Shown: positions 56,072 through 64,000 of the stretch, piece by piece
Layout: the number at the start of each line of letters is the position of its first letter
How positions within the stretch are numbered: position 1 is the first letter of the stretch
Assembly: GCA_030248195.1 (NCBI GenBank)
Contig: JASAND010000804.1
Coordinates: 1-64,000, forward strand
DNA length: 64,000 bases
Source of the DNA: Trissonchulus latispiculum
Lineage: Eukaryota; Nematoda; Enoplea; Enoplida; Ironidae
Reading direction: 5' to 3'
Notes under the pieces: generated by a model
Told to the model about the DNA's origin: nothing
Database searches by the model: none
The model's input: the letters and a program-made list of their open reading frames with translations, nothing else
Program-made: the position numbers and the translations under genes

Positions 56072-56806
56072 TAGTCAAGCGGGAAAAACCGTTTATTACA
56101 TTATAGGATGCTTAAAGTGCCGAAAATAAACAATTTTTAAAAATTTCTAAAATCGAATGGCACCGTCAAATTGTTCTGGCACGCTTCCAGCAGGGGCGGA
56201 TCCAGGGGGGGGGGGCGGCCGCCCCCCGTCGCGATTCGAAGGTAGGAAAAATTAAGGAGAGAAAGAGTAAAAAGGGCAAAAAACCAAAAAATTTCGCGCC
56301 TGCGGCGCGAATTTTCTACTTTTTAACCGCATATTTATTGCATTTGTGAAGAAAAAGCTTGAAATGCATCCGATTTTTCGGAGAAAATTACCATTTTTGG
56401 CTAGAAATGTCAAGAATTTTAAAAAATTTGTTCAGTTATTCAGTATAAAAAGAATTAAAGATCCGAAGACCGATTTTATTGCAAAAACAAAAAATTCTTC
56501 AACTTCTGGTGGGCTCCGCCCCCCAGACCCCCCGCAGGAATAATTTTACCGCCGCCCCCGTCACGAAATCCTGGATCCGCCAGTGGCTTCCAGCAAACAA
56601 TCCGGGTAGGCTTTTCCCGCCGATGGGTTTTTTCCGACACGGAAAACTTTAATTTCTCATTAACGGCAGGGCATAGAGAGACAAACTATAGCTAATTCGA
56701 AAGCTTAGGGCAAACCCTAATTAAATAGTACCAAAGTCGTGCTAGCCCAAACCAGTCGAAAGGTTTGGTCCAAGAAAGAAAAAGTGGGCTTTTTCCAGCT
56801 TGACTA
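56072..56806. mobile_element. TATAGTC-ended DNA element, copy 3
   Basis: Ends TAGTCAAGCGGGAAAAA and inverted TAGTCAAGCTGGAAAAA are flanked by TA. It contains the hAT-like element 56191-56585. Confidence 0.82.
56191..56585. mobile_element. hAT-like MITE, CAGGGGCGGATCCAGG ends, duplication GCTTCCAG
   Basis: Ends are CAGGGGCGGATCCAGG and inverted CACTGGCGGATCCAGG. GCTTCCAG occurs at 56183-56190 and 56586-56593. This TIR is a common animal hAT type. The interior contains TTTCGCGCCTGCGGCGCGAA and an inverted hairpin module (56501-56534). Confidence 0.96.
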
Positions 56807-57078
56807 TACGTGTGCTTAGGCAGAAACTATAGCAACTGCACACGGAAGGAGCGATGTAGAATCAAAGAGGTAAGTGGGGGGTTTGGGCGGCGGGAGCCCC
56901 CCAGAAGAAGCCAGGGCCTAAACAACGGTAAATTGTCTCAAGAAATTAATTTAGAACACTCTTTCATTTCCTACTACCGAATTTTTCGGCTGCGTCTTTT
57001 GGTGCGTATTTTTGTTTTTGACTGCATATTTTTAAGCTCGACTGCGTAAATACGCAGTATTTTACGCAAAAAACCGTG

Positions 57079-57470
57079 TATGAAAGTGATGTGATTTGTT
57101 ACAATTTTAACAAGAAATCACGCCAGGATGGCTCAGAGGTCCGACTGGGAACTTCTATGTATCGATAGCGCACAGCCAGGACACGTCATATGCCCGATAT
57201 GGGTTGCCTAGGGGTTTCCCTTAGTAAATGGCAGCCGAAATTCGAACTTCGGTCATGAACGTTTTCGAGGCCACTTTTGGGTACCCTCACTTAAAGGTCT
57301 GTCCTGAATGCACGGATAGGGTCTTGGGACTCAAACTCATAGGCAGTGATGTCGAGATGTGTGGCTATCACCATGAGAAAAATTGGGAATCTGCGACTTT
57401 CCTGTGAGTCAGGGTGAGGTGATTTTTTATTAAAATTTCGCGTTATTGTTTTTGTTAACCTTGCTATAAC
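57079..57470. repeat. Repeat R, copy 1, right part
   Basis: Inverted match to 63200-63545, for example CAGAGGTCCGACTGGGAACT, GGTCATGAACGTTTTCGAGG and GATGTCGAGATGTGTGGCTA. It continues 52038-52488 once the 4.6-kb element is removed. Confidence 0.92.
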
Positions 57471-57817
57471 AGAGTTTAAGGAAACATGGTCAGTTTTCCA
57501 GGGTATTTTTTGGGTTTTCCGGGGGGGGGGGTTTCCCGGGGCGACCACGGGCCCGGGGGGGGGGGGGAGAAAAATTTTCGGAAGGAGAAGATTTTTTGCA
57601 AAAACGAGCTAAAAATTACCTAGTGTTTTTTGTGTTTTTTGTAACTTACACGTAGAAACGCAAACACTTCTCAAAAATGCCAGGATTTAGGGTAAAAATA
57701 GCCATTTTTCACGAAAAAATATCCGAAATATTTTTTTAAAATTTGACTAGTTTAACAAAAATTTGGCCCCCAAGAAAATTCCGGATGGGGGTAGTTCTGT
57801 ATTGTCTGCCCCTTCCG
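57471..57817. repeat. G-rich element remnant
   Basis: GGGTTTTCCGGGGG, then G tracts, AAAAATTTTCGG and GCCAGGATTTAGGGTAAAAA. Similar to 37330-37625. Ends not defined. Confidence 0.45.
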
Positions 57818-58780
57818 GGGGCCGTATTCTCAAAAATTAGTTACAGATAGGACTATCATAGCCCAATCTGTAACTAGGTTAGGGGTGTTACTTGCAGGTA
57901 CTAATAAAGCTAGTTCTATCTACAGCAAATTGTAGGTTTATTTATCATTAGTAAAGCTAGCTAAACTTTGCCCTTAGCTAGAGATAACCCTAGTCCTAGC
58001 TACAGATAGCCCTCTTCCTAGTTACAGATAGGCCTATCTGTAACTATGTTTGAGAAAAAAGTTTGTTTAGAAAGAAAGTTTAGAAAACTAAAAGTTTGTG
58101 AATAAAGTTTTCACTGCTTAAGATATTGTAAGGCTTATAATCAATCTTCGGTTCTTTGGATAGACATATTATGAGCAACTGACACGTGCCGCGCAGCTTG
58201 ATTGCCGCGTGCCGCGAAATTTATCGAATTAATCGAAAACTGGCAAAGCTGTAATTATAAGACGGTTTCCAAAATATAGCCCATGAGCGTTTTTCGGGGG
58301 GTGGGCGCTTTTTTGGACTACAAAAACCAAATCCGAAATTGCCGATTCCAAAAAAACGCCCATGGGCCACTGTTTGGCATAAAACGGTAGTGTTTTTAGT
58401 ATAGGTTTATTGCTATCGATGATCCAGAAAGGGTTACAGTTTGTAGTACATTCTAATATTTTACTACGCCTTTTTTCTACTTATGGAAATACGCTTGAGT
58501 ATTTTATCTAGAGGACTACAAGGAGTGTTACGACTAGCTATTATAGTTCTGAATTTTATAGGAGTTTTGCGAAATTTTGGAATTATATAGATAAATGGTA
58601 GTTTGTTGTTGTCATTTACAGCTGATATTAAGAGATGTACAAAATGTCTTTATTATATTTATTATACTATTTTCATTGTCTGCTTGAATTTCACGATAAG
58701 TGTTGTTGTTTTATTATTTAGTATTCCTAGTTCCTTAAATACGTACTGAATAAATGTAAAATTGTTTACAAATAATAGCT

Positions 58781-58899
58781 GTAACCTAAAGAATTTTTTG
58801 CCCTTTACCTCAACTTTGCAAGCCAGCCAGATAGTGTCAACAAATTTTTACATTTATCGTTTTCTTTCTCTGCAGCATTACAATTCTTTAGGTTACATA
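58781..58899. repeat. Short inverted repeat GTAACCTAAAGAATT
   Basis: GTAACCTAAAGAATT at 58781 is matched by AATTCTTTAGGTTAC ending at 58899, enclosing about 90 bp. It lies just past the point where the Penelope-like frame stops, so it may be a small insertion or the breakpoint of the capture. Confidence 0.6.
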
Positions 58900-58904
58900 G
58901 CCAT

Positions 58905-59640
58905 ATTTTATGATGCCTTATCTACAGCAGTAAACACAAATTTTTCCTTATAGCTGCTTAATAAATTGTGTAAATCACATGTTTGATATGAGCTATTGTA
59001 AATATTACCACTACTGTTTATAAAAGACGAAATTTCTGTTTTCACCTTATTACCCCACATATGCAACTTTCGATTATCCCAATGATATTTCCTGATTATT
59101 TTTTCAATATATTTATCGATTCCTTCATAAGTGTCCTTGACGGTTTGTTGTTTGCAAAATTTTTGTGGCATTCTGTACTTAGGACCTTTGCTGAATAACG
59201 ATTCTAATATATTATTTTCCAATACTTTATAGTGACCGGTAACTATATGGTTGTGAATATTGTCCTTAAGTAGAGATTGATCGCATTTGCATGAAAAACC
59301 ATTCTCGAAATAAGATTTTAACCACGCATCACAATCCAGGGAGTTTATAGTATATTTATAATTAAATATTTCATTAGAAATAGGCTTTTTATATTTAAAA
59401 TAAACTGATGGACTGTGCGCCTGCGTTTTACTATTTATGGAAGGCCAATACTGTTTACATTTATCAAATAGGGACTGAAAATTTATCTTATCTATTAGTT
59501 TGTTTTTAAATTTATAATCATAAAGTCTCTTTTGGATTTACGAGAAATAGTTTTATCCTCCAAACGACAGTTAATTATATCCTTGATGAAGTCACAGTTA
59601 GGGTTGGAATTGCAAGTCAGCATTTTCCCCTATCTATAAC
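58905..59640 (-). pseudogene. Penelope-like element fragment (region N-terminal to RT)
   Basis: The minus-strand frame, with one or two frameshifts near 59530, reads CDAWLKSYFENGFSCKCDQS, then NHIVTGHYKVLENN, LESLFSKGPKYRMPQ and, near its end, YKEKFVFTAVDKAS. As I know them, the Cys-rich stretch, the GHxxTGDLxIVxN-like segment, LxSKGPKxR and KFVxxxxDKAxNN are conserved in the segment just upstream of the RT core of Penelope-like retroelements. The frame ends at 58905 before the catalytic RT motifs. RT and GIY-YIG endonuclease are missing. It lies wholly within the TIR element and is non-functional. Confidence 0.7.
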
Positions 59641-59845
59641 TAGGACTGTTTATAACTAGATGTAGGGGTATCTGTACCTCGAGATAGGCTTATTCCTAGT
59701 TATAGATAGGGGTGTTTTAGTTACAGATAGGGCTATCTGTAGTTAGAGATAGGGCTATCTGTAGCTATGGTTGGGCTATCCATAACTAGAGATAGGCCTA
59801 TTCCTAGTTATAGATAGGCCTATTTGCATTTGAGAATACGGCCCC

Positions 59846-60351
59846 TGATATTACCGAATATCGGGAGTTATTTGCCTGTCACTTGATTGGCTGAGGTTTA
59901 TAGTAAAATTAGGTTACGTACCAACTTTTTCTTTTCCTTTTCCGGGATTTATTTTCTGGGAAGAAGTTAACACAAAATAGAAGTCCGACCGAAATTAAAG
60001 AAATAAAAATACACTCTCTCGTGCTAATTCATGAACTTTCCAGCTATACACGTAAAAACATATAAAGTTCCTATATTAGTAGTGCATGCGACCTCTGCCA
60101 GACTTGGTTCAAACACTTGCGGCTCATCAGTGGAGAAGCGTAGAACTAAGTTGTTTAGGATGGTTTGGAAAAAATCCTGTACAAAACAACAGAAAGATAG
60201 TTTCGCCGCCAGTCGCCTCAGAAAGTGTAATTAGTGTGAACTACAAATAATGTATATGTAATAAATAATACAAGAAAGTAAGATAAGTACAAAAACAGTT
60301 GTTAGATTGAACAATTACTTTGTTAGGTATTCCGTATGATATAGTCTTTGA
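59846..60351. other. Unassigned stretch
   Basis: One plus-strand open frame (60031-60234, about 67 codons, basic) has no recognisable family and no clear splice or poly(A) context. No other feature. Confidence 0.35.
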
Positions 60352-61527
60352 CAGGGGCGCACCCAAGGGGGGGGCGGGGGGGGCGGCCGCCCCCCTGTCA
60401 GGTTTCGAAGGTCAGAAAAATTAAGAAGCAGAAAAGAGAAAACGCAGAAAAAACAAAAATTTTCGCGCCTTCGGCGCGAATTAACTATTCTTTGGTTGTT
60501 TTGAGGATAGCATATGGGACGGGGTGGGGTGGCTGGTCTTCAACTATTATTCGGTATACGTATATAGCAAGCAGCGGTTGCTATGCTTTCTGTGCGTACT
60601 ATGCATAGTATGCGTTGCTGTTTGTTTCTATTTTGATTTAACATATATATAGTAAACTAAAATATTATCTGGTCAAGGCAACATTATGTCTAACCAACTA
60701 TTCATTTACTTATACATACGTATACCTATTAAACTGCTCAAGGCAAAGAATTCAAAGTTTTGAAAACAATTTTACTCCGAAATTTAAAATTTTCTTCTAC
60801 TTATAGACACATTGCGTATCTATTTTTCGCCAGCTAGTCATACTCTGACACCGCAGTTCGACGAGCATGCAACGTAAACTGAAGCTAAGGTTCGTAATGT
60901 TGTTTAAAAATGCAGTAAATCGAAGCTAAAAGCGTTGATAGCTTTATACTATATAATTTTTGTAATTTTACGCAGTCGAAATTAAAAATACGCATTCTAA
61001 AATAAAAATATGTATACGCAAAATTTACGCAGGTGCGTTTTTCAAAAAATTAATTAAAAACCCCTGATATGCACGCTTTTTTACAAAATACAATTTAAAA
61101 TGCACACACAAAAGCTTAGTCAAATTTTGCTACTGCTAACCACAACATGGCTCAAAAAATTTTCAAATATATAGGTGAAGCTTTTCAAAAAGAGCTCTAG
61201 CTTATAGTACGTATATACCTTATGTATCCGGTGAAACCAGGGCGCTAGCCAGAAGACAATTTTAATCCTTTGAAACAACAAAAAGTGGTCAGAAAAAATT
61301 GTTTTCAGGTCTAAAATGCAAAAAATTCTCAACTTCTGGGGGGCTGCGCCCCCCAGACCCCCTGCTTTCGCATTTCTGTGAATGATTAATTCTATTTAAC
61401 TACCTTTACCAATGTAACCAATTACTACATGTTTGTTCTGAAAGCACAAAAACATGTGTAAAAATAACTATAAAAAATTTCAACATTGTTGCCGCCCCCC
61501 TGTCAGAAAACGCTGGGTGCGCCACTG
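60352..61527. mobile_element. hAT-like element, CAGGGGCGCACCCA ends, duplication GTCTTTGA
   Basis: Ends are CAGGGGCGCACCCA and inverted CAGTGGCGCACCCA. GTCTTTGA occurs at 60344-60351 and 61528-61535. The interior has TTTCGCGCCTTCGGCGCGAA, an inverted hairpin module (61331-61365), and an inserted copy of sequence related to 52489-52835. Confidence 0.96.
60735..61072. repeat. Inverted copy of the left end of the 4.6-kb element
   Basis: Read in reverse this starts CAGGGGTTTTTAATT, then GCGCACC/TGCGTAAATTTTGCGTA and GAATTCTTTGCCTTGAGCAG, matching 52489-52835. Only this end was recognised. Confidence 0.8.
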
Positions 61528-61535
61528 GTCTTTGA

Positions 61536-62304
61536 TACAATGAAAGAAAATACATGCGTAGATTAAAAGTCAGCTTTAGCATAAACATATTTAAGTTATA
61601 ATAGGGGAAGTAAGTTATAATAGGACATATATCCCTTCAGAAATTAGTTTAGAACATTTTCGTTAGAATAAATATATACTTTTAAAACCGCTAACAAAAC
61701 GTAAGAAAACGGACACTTCTGTATAATATTAGTCTCCAATTGGCTGTCTAATATTTAGACATTGCAAACATAAAACATGAAATTCTAACAGAGGTAATTT
61801 AACGGATTTTACTACTGCCTAGTTGAATGTTATTTCATTATTTCTTTCGTTTCGTTATTTCATTTCGTTATTACTTAAATGTTATTTCTAGGTACTAAGA
61901 CAGGAAAAATACATTGATTACAAATTCTGAAGACAAGACAAAAACCGATTCTCATTCAACAATACAACACAACAATTCAATTTCAATTTTGGAAGAATCT
62001 GACATTTGAAGAAAAGACAAAAATCCGATTCGCATTCAACAATACATATACGTATACATTCCTTTAATTTTAGTACAATTTTTGTAAAATCTGAAAGAAT
62101 TATAAGCCTGTTTGTAATTTATTTTGTAGTCATTATAAATATATGAAATATATTTGAATGACATGCAATACAGAACGGTTTCTAATTGAGGATCTTGAAG
62201 ATAATATCATATATATGTATGTACCATATTGTCACAAAATTTGATATCAAGTTAGATAAACATTAGCAGACATAAAAACTTTATTACGACATATACGTAT
62301 GTAG
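61536..62304. other. Unassigned AT-rich stretch
   Basis: Contains a short local duplication, TTAAGTTATAATAGG-like (about 61590-61625), and two GAAGACAAGACAAAAACCGATTC-like phrases near 61930 and 62010 (about 80 bp apart). No gene. Confidence 0.4.
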
Positions 62305-62412
62305 TAGGGACATTCAGTCATTTAGTACGACATAAGTCGTAAATCACTGAGTACGACTGAAAGTCGTAATTCGTAAGTATAGACGTTTAGTACGACTGAA
62401 AGTCGTAAAAGG
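62305..62412. repeat. AGTACGAC/GTCGTA palindromic array
   Basis: TAGGGACATTCAGTCATTTA opens a cluster of AGTACGACTGAAAGTCGTA palindromes. It resembles one arm of a hAT-like element. No second arm was found. Confidence 0.5.
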
Positions 62413-63169
62413 GAAGGGGGTAGGATAGCATTAAACGAATTTTGTTCAGAATTAGGTTAAAATATTTAACACATCAATAAATAGTTAAAACTGCCATTTC
62501 CTTCCAGCGGTTTAGTCGATAAATTCGTTGAAGTCAAAGCGGTGTAGTGGTCAGAATGTCCGGTTTGCGCTGGTCCGGACACAGTCACAGATAGAATCTT
62601 TCTTCCGATAGAAACTAACTTTCACAATTGGCAATGGCAATTACTGTCATTATTTTGTCTCAGAAACCGAAAATGTTGGGGAGTTGAAACTAGTCAGATG
62701 CTAACGTCACAGTAGAAGAACAGTATGTTCTATGAAAAACAAATAAAATATTGAACACATAAATTTCAAACACTACGGCGCTGGCATTTTTTAGGGTTTT
62801 GAAAGTGGGGGAGGGGGCTTCCGAAAAGTGGGGGGGGGCTTCGGAAAAGTGGGGGTACATATTCATATACCTTAATATTTAGCGAAAAATTGGCACTTTT
62901 AAGGTAAAAACGAAAAAAAATCGTTGTTTTTGGGCTTAAAATGAACTTAGTCCATAAACTAGCTAAATTGAGAAAATTTTTGAAAGTTTGACCTCAAAAA
63001 CCTAATTTTTCGACACTTTTGGGAGACCCCCAAAGTGGGAGAGGCTCCGAAAAGTGGAAGGGGAACCGAAAAGTGGGGGGGGGGCACTAAAAAATGGCAG
63101 CAGCGGTAACATTCCCTTTTAAGGGATAACTTGTTTACATGTAACCTTATAAACGATTTACAGATAGAA
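62413..63169. other. Unassigned stretch with G-rich element remnant
   Basis: A tRNA-like A-box sequence lies at about 62541-62556 (see findings). From about 62790 to 63100 AGTGGGGGGGGCTTCCGAAA blocks form another G-rich element without clear ends. Confidence 0.4.
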
Positions 63170-64000
63170 AATTGTGATGTTTATTATAGCAAGCTTAACA
63201 AAAAATTCCCCCGAAATTTTAACAAAAAAATCACCCCACCCTGACTCACAGGAAAGTCGCAGACCCAATTTTTTGCATGGTGATAGCCACACATCTCGAC
63301 ATTACAGCATGTGAGTTTGAACCCCTAGGCCCTCTCCATGCGTTCAGGGCAGACCTTTGTGAGGGTACCCAAGAGTGACCTCAAAAACGTTCATGACCGA
63401 AGTTCGAATTTCGGCTGCTATTTACTAAGGGAAAACCCTAGGCAACCCATATTGTGCATGTGACATGTCCTGACTGTGGGCTATCGATACATATATAGAA
63501 GTTCCCAGTCGGACCTCTGAGCCGTCCTGGGGTGGGTGATCTTTTGTTAAAATTTTAACAAATAAAAAAATCATATTCATTTTTCGTTACTGAAGTCAGA
63601 ACAGCAGCTAGAGCAAAACTAACGTCAAAATCGAGCTCAGCGACCTCGAAAAGCCTTATATACGTTGTTTTTGAGGTTGCCTGACACTTCTGGGAGTCCA
63701 ACCTGGTAACCAGCCGGGCCTGGACCGTCCGACGGTAAACGTGATCCCAGAAGTCAGTATTAGCCCATAGTTACCTAAAAACTAATGCCAGATTTGAATT
63801 CAGCGCCCTCGAAAACCCCCTAGGACATGTTTATAGCCACTTCAGACTGTCCAGTTGGTACCTGGAGGGTCCGGACGGGACCGGCAGGGGTCACGTGACC
63901 GTGGGTCATACCCCAAACAACATACGAAGTTATAAGATTCTCTGCCAAAATGCCTGGAAATAGGTTATAACCACTCACAAACACGAAAAAACAGCGTTTT
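63170..64000. repeat. Repeat R, copy 2 (uninterrupted)
   Basis: Inverted paralogue of 52038-52488 plus 57079-57470, continuous across the site where copy 1 carries the 4.6-kb insertion. It extends to the right edge. Internal phrases recur at about 165-bp spacing (GCGACCTCGAAAAGCC near 63636 and GCGCCCTCGAAAACCC near 63803), so R looks like a decayed tandem array. Confidence 0.92.

Larger units (their letters stand above)
52489..57078. mobile_element. Large hAT-like element with TGCGTA arrays (4.6 kb)
   Basis: Ends are CAGGGTTTTTTCG and inverted CACGGTTTTTTGCG. Flanks TATGAAAT (52481-52488) and TATGAAAG (57079-57086) match at 7 of 8. Both ends repeat TGCGTA(T/A). It is inserted in repeat R, whose uninterrupted paralogue (63170-64000) crosses the junction. 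Inside are tandem arrays, two TATAGTC elements and a further hAT-like element. No transposase is left. A related end fragment lies inverted at 60735-61072. Confidence 0.85.
57818..59845. mobile_element. TIR element carrying a Penelope-like RT fragment
   Basis: Perfect ends GGGGCCGTATTCTCAAA and TTTGAGAATACGGCCCC. Subterminal arrays on both sides use AGATAGGxCTATCTGTAACTA palindromes. The interior carries a minus-strand coding relic (58905-59640). No transposase or clear target duplication was found; the end style recalls Harbinger/ISL2EU-type elements. Confidence 0.8.

Noticed and set aside
57120..57180. tRNA gene suggested by GGATGGCTCAGAGGTCCGAC
   Set aside because: No cloverleaf or B-box follows, and the sequence is part of repeat R, present again inverted at 63500.
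60031..60234. Basic 67-residue ORF as a host exon
   Set aside because: No homology I can recall, no consistent splice sites, and within an unremarkable AT-rich stretch. Left as unassigned.

Overview
This is eukaryotic nuclear DNA, almost certainly from an invertebrate animal. It holds exons of two split animal genes with GT-AG introns and consistent splice phases, embedded in very dense transposon-derived sequence. There is no prokaryotic gene layout, rRNA or intact tRNA. The species cannot be named from the sequence.

Host genes (both on the minus strand). (1) Positions 357-4306 carry the first two coding exons of a bestrophin-family anion channel. Later exons lie beyond the left edge. (2) Positions 38398-51556 carry the last four exons of a SUV39H/Su(var)3-9-type histone H3K9 methyltransferase: the end of pre-SET into SET (51464-51556), SET (46349-46507), SET (45487-45625) and post-SET plus a long Ser/Thr-rich tail (38398-39011). 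Upstream exons were not found. Introns of 0.7 to 6.5 kb are filled with transposons.

Transposon layer. At least twelve non-autonomous elements show hAT-like ends and perfect 8-bp target duplications: 6305-6612, 15568-17400, 21213-22359, 27744-28555, 32024-32712, 34119-36721, 35187-36353, 39732-40086, 40653-40939, 44373-45114, 56191-56585 and 60352-61527. Three more have near-perfect duplications, including a 4.6-kb element at 52489-57078. Most carry their own array of short subterminal repeats. Other families are: CAAGAG-ended elements with about 7-bp duplications; PIF/Harbinger-like elements with 3-bp TTA/TAA duplications; TATAGTC-ended elements at TA sites; CTGGGTTT-ended G-rich elements with 5-bp duplications; and long foldbacks.

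Retroelements and transposase relics. An RNase H-bearing non-LTR family with a (CAA)n tail occurs at 39165-44240 (ORF broken by three DNA elements), 47640-49132, 50262-50462 and 50722-50777. Other non-LTR relics lie at 10655-11270 and 18168-19790. There is an LTR pair at 11314-11692 and 14177-14557, a Penelope-like fragment at 58905-59640 and a piggyBac C-terminal fragment at 47300-47572. No intact transposase or reverse transcriptase ORF is present.

Tandem and nested structure. Tandem arrays lie at 23931-24710 (about 145 bp), 53026-53836 (147 bp) and 53860-54240 (163 bp). Elements nest up to four deep, so relative insertion ages can be read. One repeat at 52038-57470 is split by the 4.6-kb element, and an unsplit inverted paralogue lies at 63170-64000.
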